NCBI RefSeq assembly: GCF_013373865.1 | Contig: NC_050467.1 | Location: 7,277,237-7,341,236, forward strand | Source of the DNA: Monomorium pharaonis | Lineage: Eukaryota > Arthropoda > Insecta > Hymenoptera > Formicidae | DNA: 64,000 bases | Direction of reading: 5' to 3' | In this document: piece after piece, positions 36,574-47,108 of the stretch | Layout: each line of letters begins with the position of its first letter | Numbering within the stretch: position 1 is the stretch's first letter | Program-made: the position numbers and the translations under genes | Notes under the pieces: model-generated | What the model saw: only the letters and a program-made list of their open reading frames with translations | Databases searched by the model: none | Told to the model about the DNA's origin: nothing

Positions 36574-38065
36574 CTATTTCTCGTTGGAATATCTGATCCT
36601 GGGCTCGATTCTCTGGGCCGGAACGTAGGTCGGCGTAGTGAAATCGTCGGGACCTTCTACGGCGGGAGTGTTCGATCTCTTCCTGCAGATCGCCACGCCG
36701 ATGACGATTCCGATACCAATGAGGACCAACGCTGCAACGCCTTTAAAATTTAGAGATATTATGTAGTGCAGCTAAAATAAACATAAAGTCTATTGATATG
36801 TATTAATAAATATAATTAAAAAAATAGAATATGGTGTGTAATAAAAATTTGAAATCTAAGAATTTATAAATATGAAAAACATTTCTGTCGAAAATATAGA
36901 AGCTTTTCTAGAATAAAAAGAAATCCGCATCCTCTACGGTAAAGTGTGTAAATATAAATTACAGAAACTTCGAAGTGTGTAAATATAAATTACAGAAACT
37001 TTGAAGTCTCGAGGCGGATTTACTCGCGGCAAATTGGATCGTGGCTTGCTAAGCGATTAGGCGAAAATAAAAACCAGCAGTATCGATTTTACCTGTACCT
37101 GTCAGTGCGATAGCGATGATCATGTTCTCGGAGCTGGCTTGCGGTAGCGCCTTTTTCAGATCTTCCAAAAAGATCCCGCTCCTTTCCAGCTTTCCGCCGA
37201 TAGGTTCGACGACCCTGACGTGTTCCAGAAGAACGGGTTCGCTCATGCCACGTCCGTTGACGGCGTAAATGTATACCGTATAATCGTACCCTGGTTCAAG
37301 ATCGTGAAGCTGGAAGTTCGGGGTTGGATTCATGTCCTGATATATCGGGGGAATTTCCCCGACCGTTCCCTGATCGCTCTGAGGCGTCTGAAGGGTGTGG
37401 GGACCGATATGACCGATTCCGGAATTCCTAAGAGACCCTCGTACTTCCAGTAAAAAGTGCTGCTGCGACCCGCCGTCCGATCCCGGGATGCAATTAACCT
37501 CCAGCGAGCTAGTCTCGTTGTACAACGCACAGTCCGATGGTGGTTCCGGTGGTTCTGGACGATAAAAAGGAATTGGCATTTAAGTCTCAATGAAGATATA
37601 ACTTTCTTAACAGACATCTTAAAAAATTCGTGGTACTAGTAAGAAACTTCTATTTTAATTGCTTACAAATTTGATTTTTTTTTTTAAGACAATTTTTTTT
37701 CATTAGGAATATTAACGCAGATGTAATTAAGAGGTATAATTAATGAACTGATTAATGACTCACTGGCAGGTACGATGTTAATATACACGGTGCCCTTTGC
37801 CGTCCGATGCTGTTGCTCGCCCAGCAAGCCAACGTGCCGTAATCAGTCTCGGCGTTGGGGGTGTATTCTAGCATGCTCACGAGCCCTCTATTTTCGACTC
37901 TCGAGTTCGGCATGGGTAGAACATCACCGACAGTGCCGTTGTAGGTCCATGAAAATCGTACATAGTCGTCAGGCAACGCTTCCACCTCGCACTTGAGCTG
38001 TACGGTCTCGTGACGAGCGACGGTGATTTCTTTTCTTTCGCTATTTTTTCTGCACCTCGGTGCGT
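36574..38065 (-). CDS. Sidestep-like Ig/FN3 transmembrane receptor, 3' exons
   Basis: Three exons on the minus strand. Exon 38065-37764 is an Ig domain (cysteine in LKCEVEA, tryptophan in FSWTYNG, then YGTLACWASN). Exon 37554-37093 is an FN3 domain opening PEPPSDC, with DGGSQQHFLLEV and YDYTVYIYAVNGRG. Exon 36740-36574 gives a membrane span (ALVLIGIGIVIGVAIC) and a 35-residue cytoplasmic tail ending RYSNEK before TAG. The introns are GT-AG and phase 1, as usual for this family of cell-surface receptors for Beaten-path proteins that guide axons. Further Ig exons must lie beyond the N gap. The Ig exon is 302 nt, one short of a multiple of three, and shifts the frame just before its donor. That is an assembly error or a disabling mutation. 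Confidence 0.85.
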
Positions 38066-38346
38066 CTGTAGAAGATTTAAAATTGTTAGGAAAATATTAA
38101 GAAATACAATTTAATGTTGTTTTATATAAATTAATGTTTTAAAAATATATTTTTAGAATCATAAAATAATTAAATTGAGAGCACGAGAAAAAATGAAGGC
38201 AAACAAAAACATTCCGTCTCGAACAAAGCAGAAAAAAACTTTAATTCTTTGATCCATTTGCATCTGAATGTTATACATATATTATTTTTGCGATAGGTAA
38301 TTTTTTATATTTTAATATTTTAAATTTTCCGATATTCACAAAATAT

Positions 38347-38846
38347 NNNNNNNNNNNNNNNNNNNNNNNNNNNNNNNNNNNNNNNNNNNNNNNNNNNNNN
38401 NNNNNNNNNNNNNNNNNNNNNNNNNNNNNNNNNNNNNNNNNNNNNNNNNNNNNNNNNNNNNNNNNNNNNNNNNNNNNNNNNNNNNNNNNNNNNNNNNNNN
38501 NNNNNNNNNNNNNNNNNNNNNNNNNNNNNNNNNNNNNNNNNNNNNNNNNNNNNNNNNNNNNNNNNNNNNNNNNNNNNNNNNNNNNNNNNNNNNNNNNNNN
38601 NNNNNNNNNNNNNNNNNNNNNNNNNNNNNNNNNNNNNNNNNNNNNNNNNNNNNNNNNNNNNNNNNNNNNNNNNNNNNNNNNNNNNNNNNNNNNNNNNNNN
38701 NNNNNNNNNNNNNNNNNNNNNNNNNNNNNNNNNNNNNNNNNNNNNNNNNNNNNNNNNNNNNNNNNNNNNNNNNNNNNNNNNNNNNNNNNNNNNNNNNNNN
38801 NNNNNNNNNNNNNNNNNNNNNNNNNNNNNNNNNNNNNNNNNNNNNN
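38347..38846. other. Assembly gap (500 N)
   Basis: Exactly 500 N, so the size is nominal. It probably interrupts an intron or upstream exons of the Sidestep-like gene. ORFs drawn across it are artefacts. Confidence 1.
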
Positions 38847-39090
38847 GAGAGTAACATAGCTCAGTTAAATGTTTAATATATATGTATAATAATAAAATAA
38901 CAATACGAGAATATTTACCATATAAATTTCATATATTACACATATTTGCAATCGAAATTTGTATTATAACCTCATCCTGCATGTCCTGCACGTCACTTAC
39001 AATTAGAACGAGTCACTGGCTAACCCACGTGACCCAATAAGAATACACGCAGGAGCACGCCAGAGAGAGAGAGAGAAGGAAATAAATCTT

Positions 39091-39244
39091 AAGGTCCTCA
39101 CACATGAACTGACATTACCATATGAGTTATAAGGTTTCGACCACTCACGTACTTGATTCAGCCGGTTACGGTTACGGTCGCCCAATTCTGCAACGCGTCG
39201 AAACCTTAATGTTATGGTTATGTCAATTCATGTGTGAGGGCCTT
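39091..39244. mobile_element. 154-bp MITE
   Basis: Left end AAGGTCCTCACACATGAACT and right end, read inversely, AAGGCCCTCACACATGAATT form ~24-bp inverted repeats. Inside them GGTTTCGA and TCGAAACC form a second pair. It is palindromic overall and noncoding. The flanks share TTA/TA only. Confidence 0.75.
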
Positions 39245-39798
39245 TACGTCGTCCGTCGCTTTTCAATGTCGCTTTTCTACGTCCCACAGTGGGAGAAAAC
39301 GAGACGTTAGGCGACAAAAATCTGTAACTACGTCAATTTTCAATGGGAAATAATTGAAACTTGGTATCCTACAAGCTTTTTGGTCGCTAAATCTGAATCC
39401 ACTGCTAAAAATTAAAAATTTGATATAGCAAATCCACTATGACCAAACAAAAGTGCTACTGAAATGATTTCGGGGTACATTATATCGATCTAAAAATTAA
39501 AAACTCACACTAGTACGACGTAGCATATGACTCTGAACAGCGTTCAGAGACACTACCGTGTCTCCCGATAAACTCTAAATGTTCTTATGTGTAATTCTTA
39601 TTGTTGATATATTTTAAATTAGCAACATTCCCAACATTAATACTAAAAATAATAATTAGGCTCTTGTAATTCAATTAAAACAAGAAGGATAATAAGAGTC
39701 AGCACAATTAAGATATGTGTGTGCAAATTAATTTTGTTTATTGTTAAATACGTTTAAACGAATTGCAACGCGAACGCAATTTAATACATTAATTGATT

Positions 39799-39910
39799 AA
39801 TATAATTTCCTTCTCTATAAGAGAGTTAACCTACCTATCGGTAGTGGCGCGCATTCATTGGCAGACGAGCGCGAGGGTGCCTCATGTAGCGAAGGATCGT
39901 CACATAATGT
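39799..39910 (-). repeat. Dispersed repeat, copy 2
   Basis: Inverse match to 13684-13790, ending ATTATGTGACGATCC on the minus strand, with an extra ~25 bp in the middle. A short GGCTA tandem (about 39935-39950) follows. Confidence 0.65.
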
Positions 39911-40150
39911 TTTTACAGGATTAAGACGCGGCTAGGCTAGGCTAGGTTATATATGATTACGGGTTCACACTCGTTTTAATTGAGTGAGAAATTTTACCCC
40001 CAAAAGTCGAGTACGTATAGTTATATATAATTTTATATAAGTTTGAATACTGATCGTACACATAAAATTATGTATAATTATATATAGATATACGTTTATG
40101 ATTTACATTATACATAAATATATATATAAATATACATATACGGATACATA

Positions 40151-40428
40151 CACTGAGAAAAAAATTTCTTTAAATACATTTAAGAAACTCGGTTTTCTTA
40201 TTACAAAGAAATGATTTATTTCAGTTTAATAATGATACTATTGATGTCATTAAATCATTACTTAGAGGAACAAAATCAAAAATGTACGAAATGATTTACT
40301 TAAAAGAATAAAATATTTATTTGCTAGCATACATTGTTTAGTTGCTGTAAAAAAATATTTGTTTGCATCAAAGAATTCTATTTCAAGAAAATGCATTTTC
40401 TTGATTGAAAGAATTTTTTTTCTCAGTG
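40151..40428. mobile_element. 278-bp MITE with CACTGAGAAAAAA ends
   Basis: Inverted ends CACTGAGAAAAAAAT...TCTTT on both sides and TA dinucleotides flanking, as for mariner-type MITEs. The interior is repetitive (AAGAAA, AAATGATTTA) and noncoding. A (TA)n run follows at once. Confidence 0.75.
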
Positions 40429-40429
40429 T

Positions 40430-40436
<7 letters not shown>

Positions 40437-40468
<32 letters not shown>

Positions 40469-40500
40469 TATAATTTTATATATATATATATATGTATATA
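40437..40500. repeat. (TA)n microsatellite
   Basis: Two TA runs separated by GCACATATAATTT. Confidence 0.9.
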
Positions 40501-40962
40501 CACACGCATACATCGTCAAGTGTCAACTCGTGGCGAAGGAAATTCGCCGTCGGACTATCGAGAAATATTCAGCGCGCGAGAGAGAAGAGTCTGTCTCACA
40601 CGAGCCGAACGCTCTCGACGGTAGCCGAGACCTGCCGAGAATGTCGAGACCACGGTCTTGTATACAGGGCTCGTAACTTCAGTGGTGTGAGACGGTCACG
40701 TAAGTGAGGCAATTTAGTTCTTGCAGTAGCCACAGAGGCGTTACAGTCTACCATAGTTTGTCGGCGAGAGACGCGGGAGGCCAGAGGATATCAATTTAAA
40801 ACAAAAAATCAGGGTAATGAAAATGTAAATTAAAAAATAACGTATTACTTATTAATTTTTTATCAAGTAATTATTTTTTTACTCATTAATTATTAAAACA
40901 GTAATCTAAAATGGAAAAAATCGCATTAATTAATTTAAAAATAATGCGTAATAAAAAAACTC

Positions 40963-41090
40963 GCATTATTTATTTCAAAAGTAATGTGTATTGAAAAAAA
41001 CCGCATTACTTATTTCAAAAGTAATGCGTATTGAAAAAAATCGTATTACTTATTTCAAAAGTAATGCGTATTGAAAAAAATCGTATTACT
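40963..41090. repeat. 40-bp palindromic units, left arm
   Basis: Three to four units that contain GTATTACTTATTTCAAAAGTAATGC and then GTATTGAAAAAAA. They are inverse to the array in the right arm. Confidence 0.8.
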
Positions 41091-41540
41091 TAATAAGTAA
41101 TTATTAAGTATCGTATTATTATTATCGTATTACTTAATAAGTAATTATTTCTTTAAAAAATTAAAAATTAAAAATTAAAAATTAAAATAAAAAATAAAAA
41201 ATTAAAAATTAAAATTAAAAATTAAAATTAAAAATTAGAAATTAAAAATTAAAATTAAAAATTGAAATTAAAAATTAAAATAAATTATTTCTTTAAAATC
41301 CTTTTTATATGTTTCATTTTGTTCTTTTTTAAATTTAATTTTTGTAGGCATTCCAAGTTGTCAAGGTAAGTAAAAAAATATATATTTTTATTTTCCCCCT
41401 TGAATAATTTTAAATATTTTGCAGTGTTTAAAATCAAGTAGATATTACGAATAAAAATTAATTCTTCAATTTTTATTTTATTTTTCGCAAGTATTCCGAT
41501 GTCGAAACGGACAGTTTAGCTGCATGCGAGAAAGTGTATT

Positions 41541-41860
41541 GCAATACGCATTACTTTTGAAATAAGTAATGCGATTTTTTTCAATACGCATTACTTTTGA
41601 AATAAGTAATACGATTTTTTTCAATACGCATTACTTTTGAAATAAGTAACGCGGTTTTTTTCAATACGCATTACTTTTGAAATAAGTAATACGATTTTTT
41701 TCAATACGCATTACTTTTGAAATAAGTAATGCGGTTTTTTTCAATACGCATTACTTTTGAAATAAGTAATACGATTTTTTTCAATACGCATTACTTTTGA
41801 AATAAGTAATACGATTTTTTTCAATACGCATTACTTATGAAATAAGTAATGCGAGTTTTT
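41541..41860. repeat. 40-bp palindromic tandem array, right arm
   Basis: Eight units with a strict 40-bp period. Each contains the near palindrome GCATTACTTTTGAAATAAGT followed by AATGCG, then a T run. The units differ mainly at one base (aCGA or gCGG). Confidence 0.9.
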
Positions 41861-42512
41861 TTATTACGCATTATTTTTAAAATAATTAATGCGATTTTTT
41901 CCATTTTGGATTACTGTTTTAATAATTAATGAGTAAAAAAATAATTACTTGATAAAAAATTAATAATACGTTATTTTTTAATTTACATTTTCATTACCCT
42001 GATTTTTTGTTTTAAATTGATATCCTCTGGCCTCCCGCATCTCTCGCCTACAAACTATGGTAGACTGTAACGCCTCTGTGGCTACTGCAAGAACTAAATT
42101 GCCTCACTTAATGACCTACCCCCACCACCAAAATTGGCTTGAGTTACGAGACCTGTATTCAAGACCGTGGTCGAGACGTTGCAGCGTGCTCAAGCGGGTT
42201 GAGCGCATGTGCGGTCGTGTCGCTAGAGTTACTAGCTATCCCCTGTAACGTCCGGGTCTAGGGATATTTCTTCTCAATGTGTGCGTCGCGACGCCTCGGT
42301 CGCCTGACCGACGCGGGAGCTCTCCTTTCAAATTTCGGGCAGCCCGCTTACACGAACTCTACCCGGGTATGGCGAGAGCTTGTTGCCGATGGAAAACCTT
42401 GTAGGATTTGGTTAGTATGACCTTGATGTAGTTAAGATTAATGAATCTGGATATATATATATATGTATATATTTATTAATAAAACAACGTATAGGATTAT
42501 TACATGTATTAT

Positions 42513-42878
42513 TTAATTCTCTGGAGGAAATATAATAATCTGTGCTACTGCATCGCTATGGTATTCCGCAGTTGGATCTAAAGGTTCCAACTCCGGAGAA
42601 TCGTGATCGGAATCGCTAAGCGTGATTATTTCGGGCGCGTTAGACGTTAACTGGTTATAGTTTTCCAAAGGGACGGTGTCTTCTTGGAACAGATCAAGGG
42701 AAGAGATTGCTCTTCCTGGCGGAGCGTCTGTGACTGGAGGAGGAAGGGGGGTGTGTTCCAGCGGGTAGCCCACGAAATTCTCAATCTCCTCGAAAGCCCG
42801 CTCTAGGGCTTTTTGTTGAGCCTTGAGGATTTTTGCTCTTTTCTTTTTCCCAGCGCGGTGGCGATTCTTCTTGATGGT
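42513..42878 (-). CDS. Exon of an acidic protein with a SUMO-interaction-like motif
   Basis: After a good acceptor (TTATTTGTAG), 121 codons run in phase 0 to a stop. A basic start (KKNRHRAGKKKRAK) passes into a helix, then a proline-rich stretch, then EIITLSDSDHDSPE, which fits a SUMO-interacting motif (hydrophobic core with acidic flank). There is no ATG in this exon. The upstream leader exon (about 43680-43404, donor at 43403) has none in the expected frame either, so a middle exon is missing or the start lies elsewhere. It may belong to a retroelement. Family not recognised. Confidence 0.45.
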   Translation of the reverse strand, partial: TIKKNRHRAGKKKRAKILKAQQKALERAFEEIENFVGYPLEHTPLPPPVTDAPPGRAISSLDLFQEDTVPLENYNQLTSNAPEIITLSDSDHDSPELEPLDPTAEYHSDAVAQIIIFPPEN

Positions 42879-42986
42879 CTACAAATAAACGCTTGGTTAA
42901 GCGAGTGAACGCTTAGTTAAGCATCTTTCTGCGTCAAGGGAAATTAGGGCCGTCGAGTATATTCGTGCTTGTGAATGATTAACTAA

Positions 42987-43150
42987 CTTATATCGCTGGC
43001 AAGCGATAGAACGCTCGCTAGCGGAATCTACGGTTTTGTTCTTATATCGCTGGCAAGCGATAGAACGCTCGCTAGCGGAATCTACAGTTTTGTTCACTTA
43101 TGTCGCTGGCAAGCGATAGAACGCTCGCTAGCGGAATCTACAGTTTCGTT
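42987..43150. repeat. Three tandem copies of a 54-57-bp unit
   Basis: Each unit contains TCGCTGGCAAGCGATAGAAC, then GCTCGCTAGCGGAATCTAC. The core TCGCTGGCAAGCGA is a perfect small hairpin stem. The copies are nearly identical. They lie in the presumed intron between the leader and the 42878 exon. Confidence 0.9.
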
Positions 43151-43403
43151 GAGCACGAATATACCGGCTTTTCTAATTTCATCGACGATGTTTTAATCAC
43201 TGAGTCTACTCACTTTAGGTGTTGTAGAATTCATCGCGGCACAAGGGAGGGGAGAGGGTTGTACCTAGAGGAGTTGTTCATAATTATTTGGAAAATGAAG
43301 TCGACAATTAATCCTTATCGAAAGGATTCTTTATAATATGGCACAGTTCAATTTCGGAAAATATTTTAGGGAGCGAAAGTAAACAATAATTAATTAGTAC
43401 TCA

Positions 43404-43714
43404 CGAGTTATAATATAGTTTGAAGCAATAGTTTGGTCCACTAATAGTTAAATGGTTGATGTGGGTTGACAGTTGAAGATGGTCGCAGAGATATGTTGGT
43501 GATAGCAGTCTGTCGGAGCACGCACTGGTTAACTTAATTAACAATGAGTTGATCGCGAAGTACGAGAGAGGTTGCAGATAACTTGAAGATTGAAGAGTGA
43601 CGCGTGACCGAGAACTAAGGACTGACTTAATCGCTGAATTGGTACTGAACGAGTGTCGAAAAAATACTGAGTGAAATGAATGAATGATCCGGCGTCTGTG
43701 CGCGGGTTTAAATA
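43404..43714 (-). promoter_or_regulatory. TATA promoter and leader exon, minus strand
   Basis: CCCTATTTAAACC (TATA at 43707-43714) is followed about 30 bp on by a pyrimidine-rich start region and TTCACTCAGT. A leader then runs to a strong donor (CTC|GTGAGT, exon end 43404). The leader has no start codon in a useful frame. Confidence 0.45.
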
Positions 43715-44820
43715 GGGCGCGGACAAAGGGATCGAGCAAAATCGGCGCTGCGCTCAGCGGCCGCTAGCGCTCCGGAGTAGGGAACACGCGCGAAGCGCAA
43801 GAGTCGGTAAGAGTGGGAGTGATTCGGCGGCTTGGCGGGAACCGAGTTTCGGGGGTCGCTGATAAGGCGCGTGAGACCGTTTGCACGTGTGCGGATGTTT
43901 ATCGGAGATATCTCGTCTAGGATTTCGTCGATCATTTGATCCGGGATACTTTTCGGCTAGGATCGCTTTCACTACCAAATATCTCGCCGGTTTATCAATC
44001 TTAATTATTTCTTGGGCGCGACATCTCGTCGCCAACGTGAAATGGATATATCTTACGAACTGTTTATGTTAAATGCCTAGCTATGGTTCACCTGATCTTC
44101 CGACACGCAGTCCGGATATTACGCGGATTAATTTCGTATTGTATTTCTTTAGGCGCGACATCCTGTCGCCGTCGTGTTGATAATAGCAGATTTTGTTTTA
44201 GAACCGTTCCGTTTGAATCTTTGAGGATTCAGTTGACGAGATATCATTTCTTTAATCATCCGACAGTGCACGTGCAAGGGCCTTTACAAATATCCGGTTC
44301 TTATTTATCTTACAGTTAATTAATCCTCGACGAACCCATAAGCAATACGAGAGTAAGAATTTAGAAGTTTAAACGATCCGATTGCCTATGCGTTCGTACC
44401 GATAAGAGAGTTAAAATAATGCTAGATAACTTAAAGTATACATATATGTAATATATGATTTTTATATATATATGTACGTAATTTTAAAGTACGATTAAGT
44501 GCTTAATATTTGAATTATTATTATATAATGACGACTTAAACGAAAGTAAGAATGAGCCATAGAAACGTATTACTGAGTAAGGTAACTCAGCGCGCATGCA
44601 TCTGGACAAGTTTCGTGAGAAAACTTTTGGACAAAATTTTCCGGACGCTGGAACGTTACACCCCTCCTCATGCGACCATTGTGCTACCGGGGCCGCAATC
44701 TGCGATCGCTGCGTAATGCCTCGGTTAGCTACGGCGGCGTACGCGTCGGTCGGTCGGCGCGGCGATTGGCGGCGGGTGCGGTATCGGCGGCAGCGGTGCG
44801 GTGGTACGCTGTGGCCCTAA

Positions 44821-45424
44821 GGGTGACGTCCCATGGCGCGTATTACGATACGCGCGTATCGGGCGTATCGAACTCTGCAACCAATCACAGACATTCCGCT
44901 GCTTTCAGTACGCCGAAATATGTCTCTTATGTCCCATGAAGCGAATTACGCGGAAGCGGAACGAGCGGATCACCAATCATGGGACTGTTTCAACGGAATT
45001 TTTGAAAAGGTTCTATTAGAACGATCCCGTGATTAGTGATCCGCTGATTCTGCTTCCGCGTAATCCGCTCCATGGGACATAAGAGCCACATTTCGGCGTA
45101 TCGAACACACACACACACAAGCATGCGTGGCCATTTCTAACCTTTTCGTGCCCATAAGAAGTACACAAAAAGTGACAAGAAGGAGTACCACGCGTAGTAC
45201 TCATAAATCTGAAGAGGTTATAGTAAAAAGAAGTAAATATATACACCGCCCAGTGCACACGCCATGTAACATTATACGACTGTGCATATGTATGTGTGCG
45301 ATCCGCTCGATTATGAATTTCCGCGGATCGTCAACGTATCAAAAACGGCGGATCGTCTGTCATTGGTCGAAATTTAATACGCCCGATACGCGCGTATCGC
45401 AATACGCGCCATGGGACGTCACCC
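44821..45424. mobile_element. PIF/Harbinger-like MITE (604 bp)
   Basis: Both ends read GGGTGACGTCCCATGGCGCG inwards, with ~50-bp inverted repeats continuing through CGATACGCGCGTATCGGGCG. A 3-bp TAA duplication lies on both sides (44818-44820 and 45425-45427). GGG...CCC ends and a TAA/TTA duplication fit PIF/Harbinger. No coding capacity is seen, and a second hairpin lies inside. Confidence 0.8.
44909..45100. repeat. Inner inverted repeat within the Harbinger-like MITE
   Basis: TACGCCGAAATATGTCTCTT at the left pairs with the inverse at the right (AAGAGCCACATTTCGGCGTA). The pairing goes on through GTCCCATG and GCGGATTACGCGGAAGC-like blocks. The ends share the cCATGggac theme with the outer repeats, so it may be an internal duplication. 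Confidence 0.7.
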
Positions 45425-45427
45425 TAA

Positions 45428-46220
45428 GGCTTGACGCTAGCGGCGCTGTGAATCAGCGCGGTCGTCGGCACGGTGCCCGGTATCAGCTGCTCGGCGCATC
45501 AGCTGATCGATTGACGGTGTTGTTGTCACCACGCGACAAGTCGCGGAGCCAGTTCTTCCTCACTGCGGAGTCCCCGGGTCGGAACGACGGCGATCGCTCA
45601 GTGCGCGGCCGAGAGCTCGGTTACGGATCATGTCGGTGAGTTACCGCTCGGTACGCGGTCAGGAAGGCACTCACTGCGTGCCGGGAAGGATCAAGTGTTA
45701 GGTTACGGCGCACAGTGGGGCGAACAATGTAAATTGCGGGACATAGTATTAAAAAATGAAAGTGTGAATTTTAATACGTTATCATCTAAATTGTTTAGTA
45801 GAATACTTCTATTTTTCTTTTCTATATTGTAAATTGCATCGTAGTTAACAGATAAAAATCTACAGTCTGTCGAAATAAAATTATTCGCACGTTTGCGTAA
45901 TTGTACCATAATGCGCCATCCGATTCAATTCTAAGACACTTATACAAATATGTTTCTTTTTTAAAATAAATTATAATATCAACTTTGTATTACTATATAA
46001 AGTTATTATCTTGCACAATTTTATACAGATATTCATTTTTTTATCTTTATATATCATTTTTCTTTATTGGTCATTTTAATCATATGGATATATGACATTT
46101 ATTAAGGGTTATAAAAAAATGTTAATATTTGTTAGTTCCACACCTTACATTTTACAAAAGTGTATACCCAAGACTATGTAAATACGTAAAGATCAGGTGC
46201 CTATAAGTGCCTATTTACAA
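45428..46220. other. CpG-rich block then AT-rich DNA, no supported gene
   Basis: 45430-45700 is CpG-rich and contains an ATGTCG followed by GTGAGT (about 45628-45636), which could be a tiny first coding exon. No further exon was found, so it is not called. 45700-46220 is AT-rich. Confidence 0.4.
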
Positions 46221-46221
46221 T

Positions 46222-46640
46222 ATACAGGGTGTACAAAAAGTCGTGGGATCCTTTAATATTTTGAAAAATATACATTTTCGTGAAAAATGTTTCAAACAAA
46301 TATTGTATAGTCTGAAGGGAGACACATAATGGTAAAATTATTTTTTGAAAAAACTCAATTTTTTAAAGTTATATGGAGGTTATTTCCATTTTTTAATAGA
46401 ATTGTACAATTTTTTTACATAATATGACAATTATTTTACATATAAAACTATTAAGGTAGAATTATCAAAAAATCAATAATTTACGAAATATTTTCTACTT
46501 TATTCTGTTATTTTTCGACATAAAATATAAAATACCTCGTAAACTATTGAATTTTGATAACTGTACCTTAATGCTTTTATGCACTGGATAATGAGAAAAA
46601 TCAATTAGTATAAAAAAAATACATATTTGAGTAGTTAAGA
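46222..46640. repeat. Transposon end, probably interrupted by the Polinton
   Basis: ACAGGGTGTACAAAAAGTCG at about 46226 is the kind of terminus seen in many insect DNA transposons (ACAGGGTG...). It is followed by about 400 bp of AT-rich DNA. No matching inverse end occurs before the Polinton begins at about 46650, so the far end may lie beyond the right edge of the window. Confidence 0.4.
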
Positions 46641-46649
46641 CTAAGACAG

Positions 46650-47108
46650 TTCTAACTCGGGAGCTCCGAGAGGGGAGCGGGTGTGCGGGGGGAACTCGTA
46701 GGCGCGCGGGGGCATGACGTCACGCCGATCGGGGATCTCGCGGCGCGGAATTGCTGACGCGGTATTTTCGGGTCCGCGGCCGCGGTGCGGGAATTGCTAA
46801 CGCGGGATTTTCGGGTCCGCGACCGGTAGAGGGGGAATCGGGGTCCGCGACCGCCGCCCGCCGCCCGCCGCCCGCCGCCCGCCGCCCGCCGCCCGCCGCC
46901 CGCCGCCGCCGCCGCCCGCCGCGGTACTCGCGTTCTCTCTCTCACCCGCGATCTCTTTCAGCAGCCATCGCCGCGGTGCTTGCGTTCTCCTTCTACTATG
47001 AATTTCTCTCTCTCGCTCGTACGCGATATCTTCAACCATACAGTCTTATCTCTTTCTCTTTCGTTGCGTTCTTTCATACGCAGTCACATATATACGCTCC
47101 CACCCATC
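46650..47108 (+). repeat. Left terminal inverted repeat of the Polinton
   Basis: 46743-47108 is inversely repeated at 63642-64000 with few differences. The part from about 46650 to 46742 should be matched beyond the window. It contains GC-rich direct repeats (TTTTCGGGTCCGCG twice), a 7-bp minisatellite and a CT-rich stretch. ORFs in it are repeat shadows, open in both arms. Confidence 0.95.
46851..46922 (+). repeat. 7-bp GC minisatellite in the left inverted repeat
   Basis: Units of GCCCGCC. I count eight CCC blocks here against seven in the right arm, which equals the 7-bp length difference between the arms (366 against 359 bp). Confidence 0.85.

Larger units (their letters stand above)
40643..42178. 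mobile_element. 1.5-kb foldback element
   Basis: GAGACCACGGTCTTG.ATACAG near 40645 is matched inversely by the sequence ending near 42178. The arms continue through blocks including GTGAGGCAATTTAGTTCTTG, then CCTCTGGCC and AATTGATATCCTCTGG, up to AT-rich arrays. About 260 bp of each arm is unique sequence and the rest is tandem units. The centre (about 41155-41540) is simple AAAATTAAAA repeat plus unique DNA. No transposase is present. It is a foldback or large hairpin transposon. Confidence 0.8.
42244..44660 (-). mobile_element. Possible 2.4-kb solo LTR or LTR-like element
   Basis: Both ends read inwards TGTAACGTYC (plus-strand start TGTAACGTCC, minus-strand start TGTAACGTTC). CCCC flanks each side (42240-42243 and 44661-44664). 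Inside, on the minus strand, are a TATA box, a leader with a splice donor, a coding exon and AATAAA near 42476, which would suit an LTR with promoter and polyadenylation signal. The duplication is low in complexity and the length is unusual, so this is tentative. Confidence 0.45.

Noticed and set aside
41541..41860. CRISPR-like regular repeats
   Set aside because: Units are contiguous with no unique spacers and lie in a foldback arm of a eukaryotic repeat. No cas-like genes are present.
45628..45636. ATGTCG followed by GTGAGT as a two-codon first exon
   Set aside because: It could be chance. No downstream exon or clear promoter supports it.
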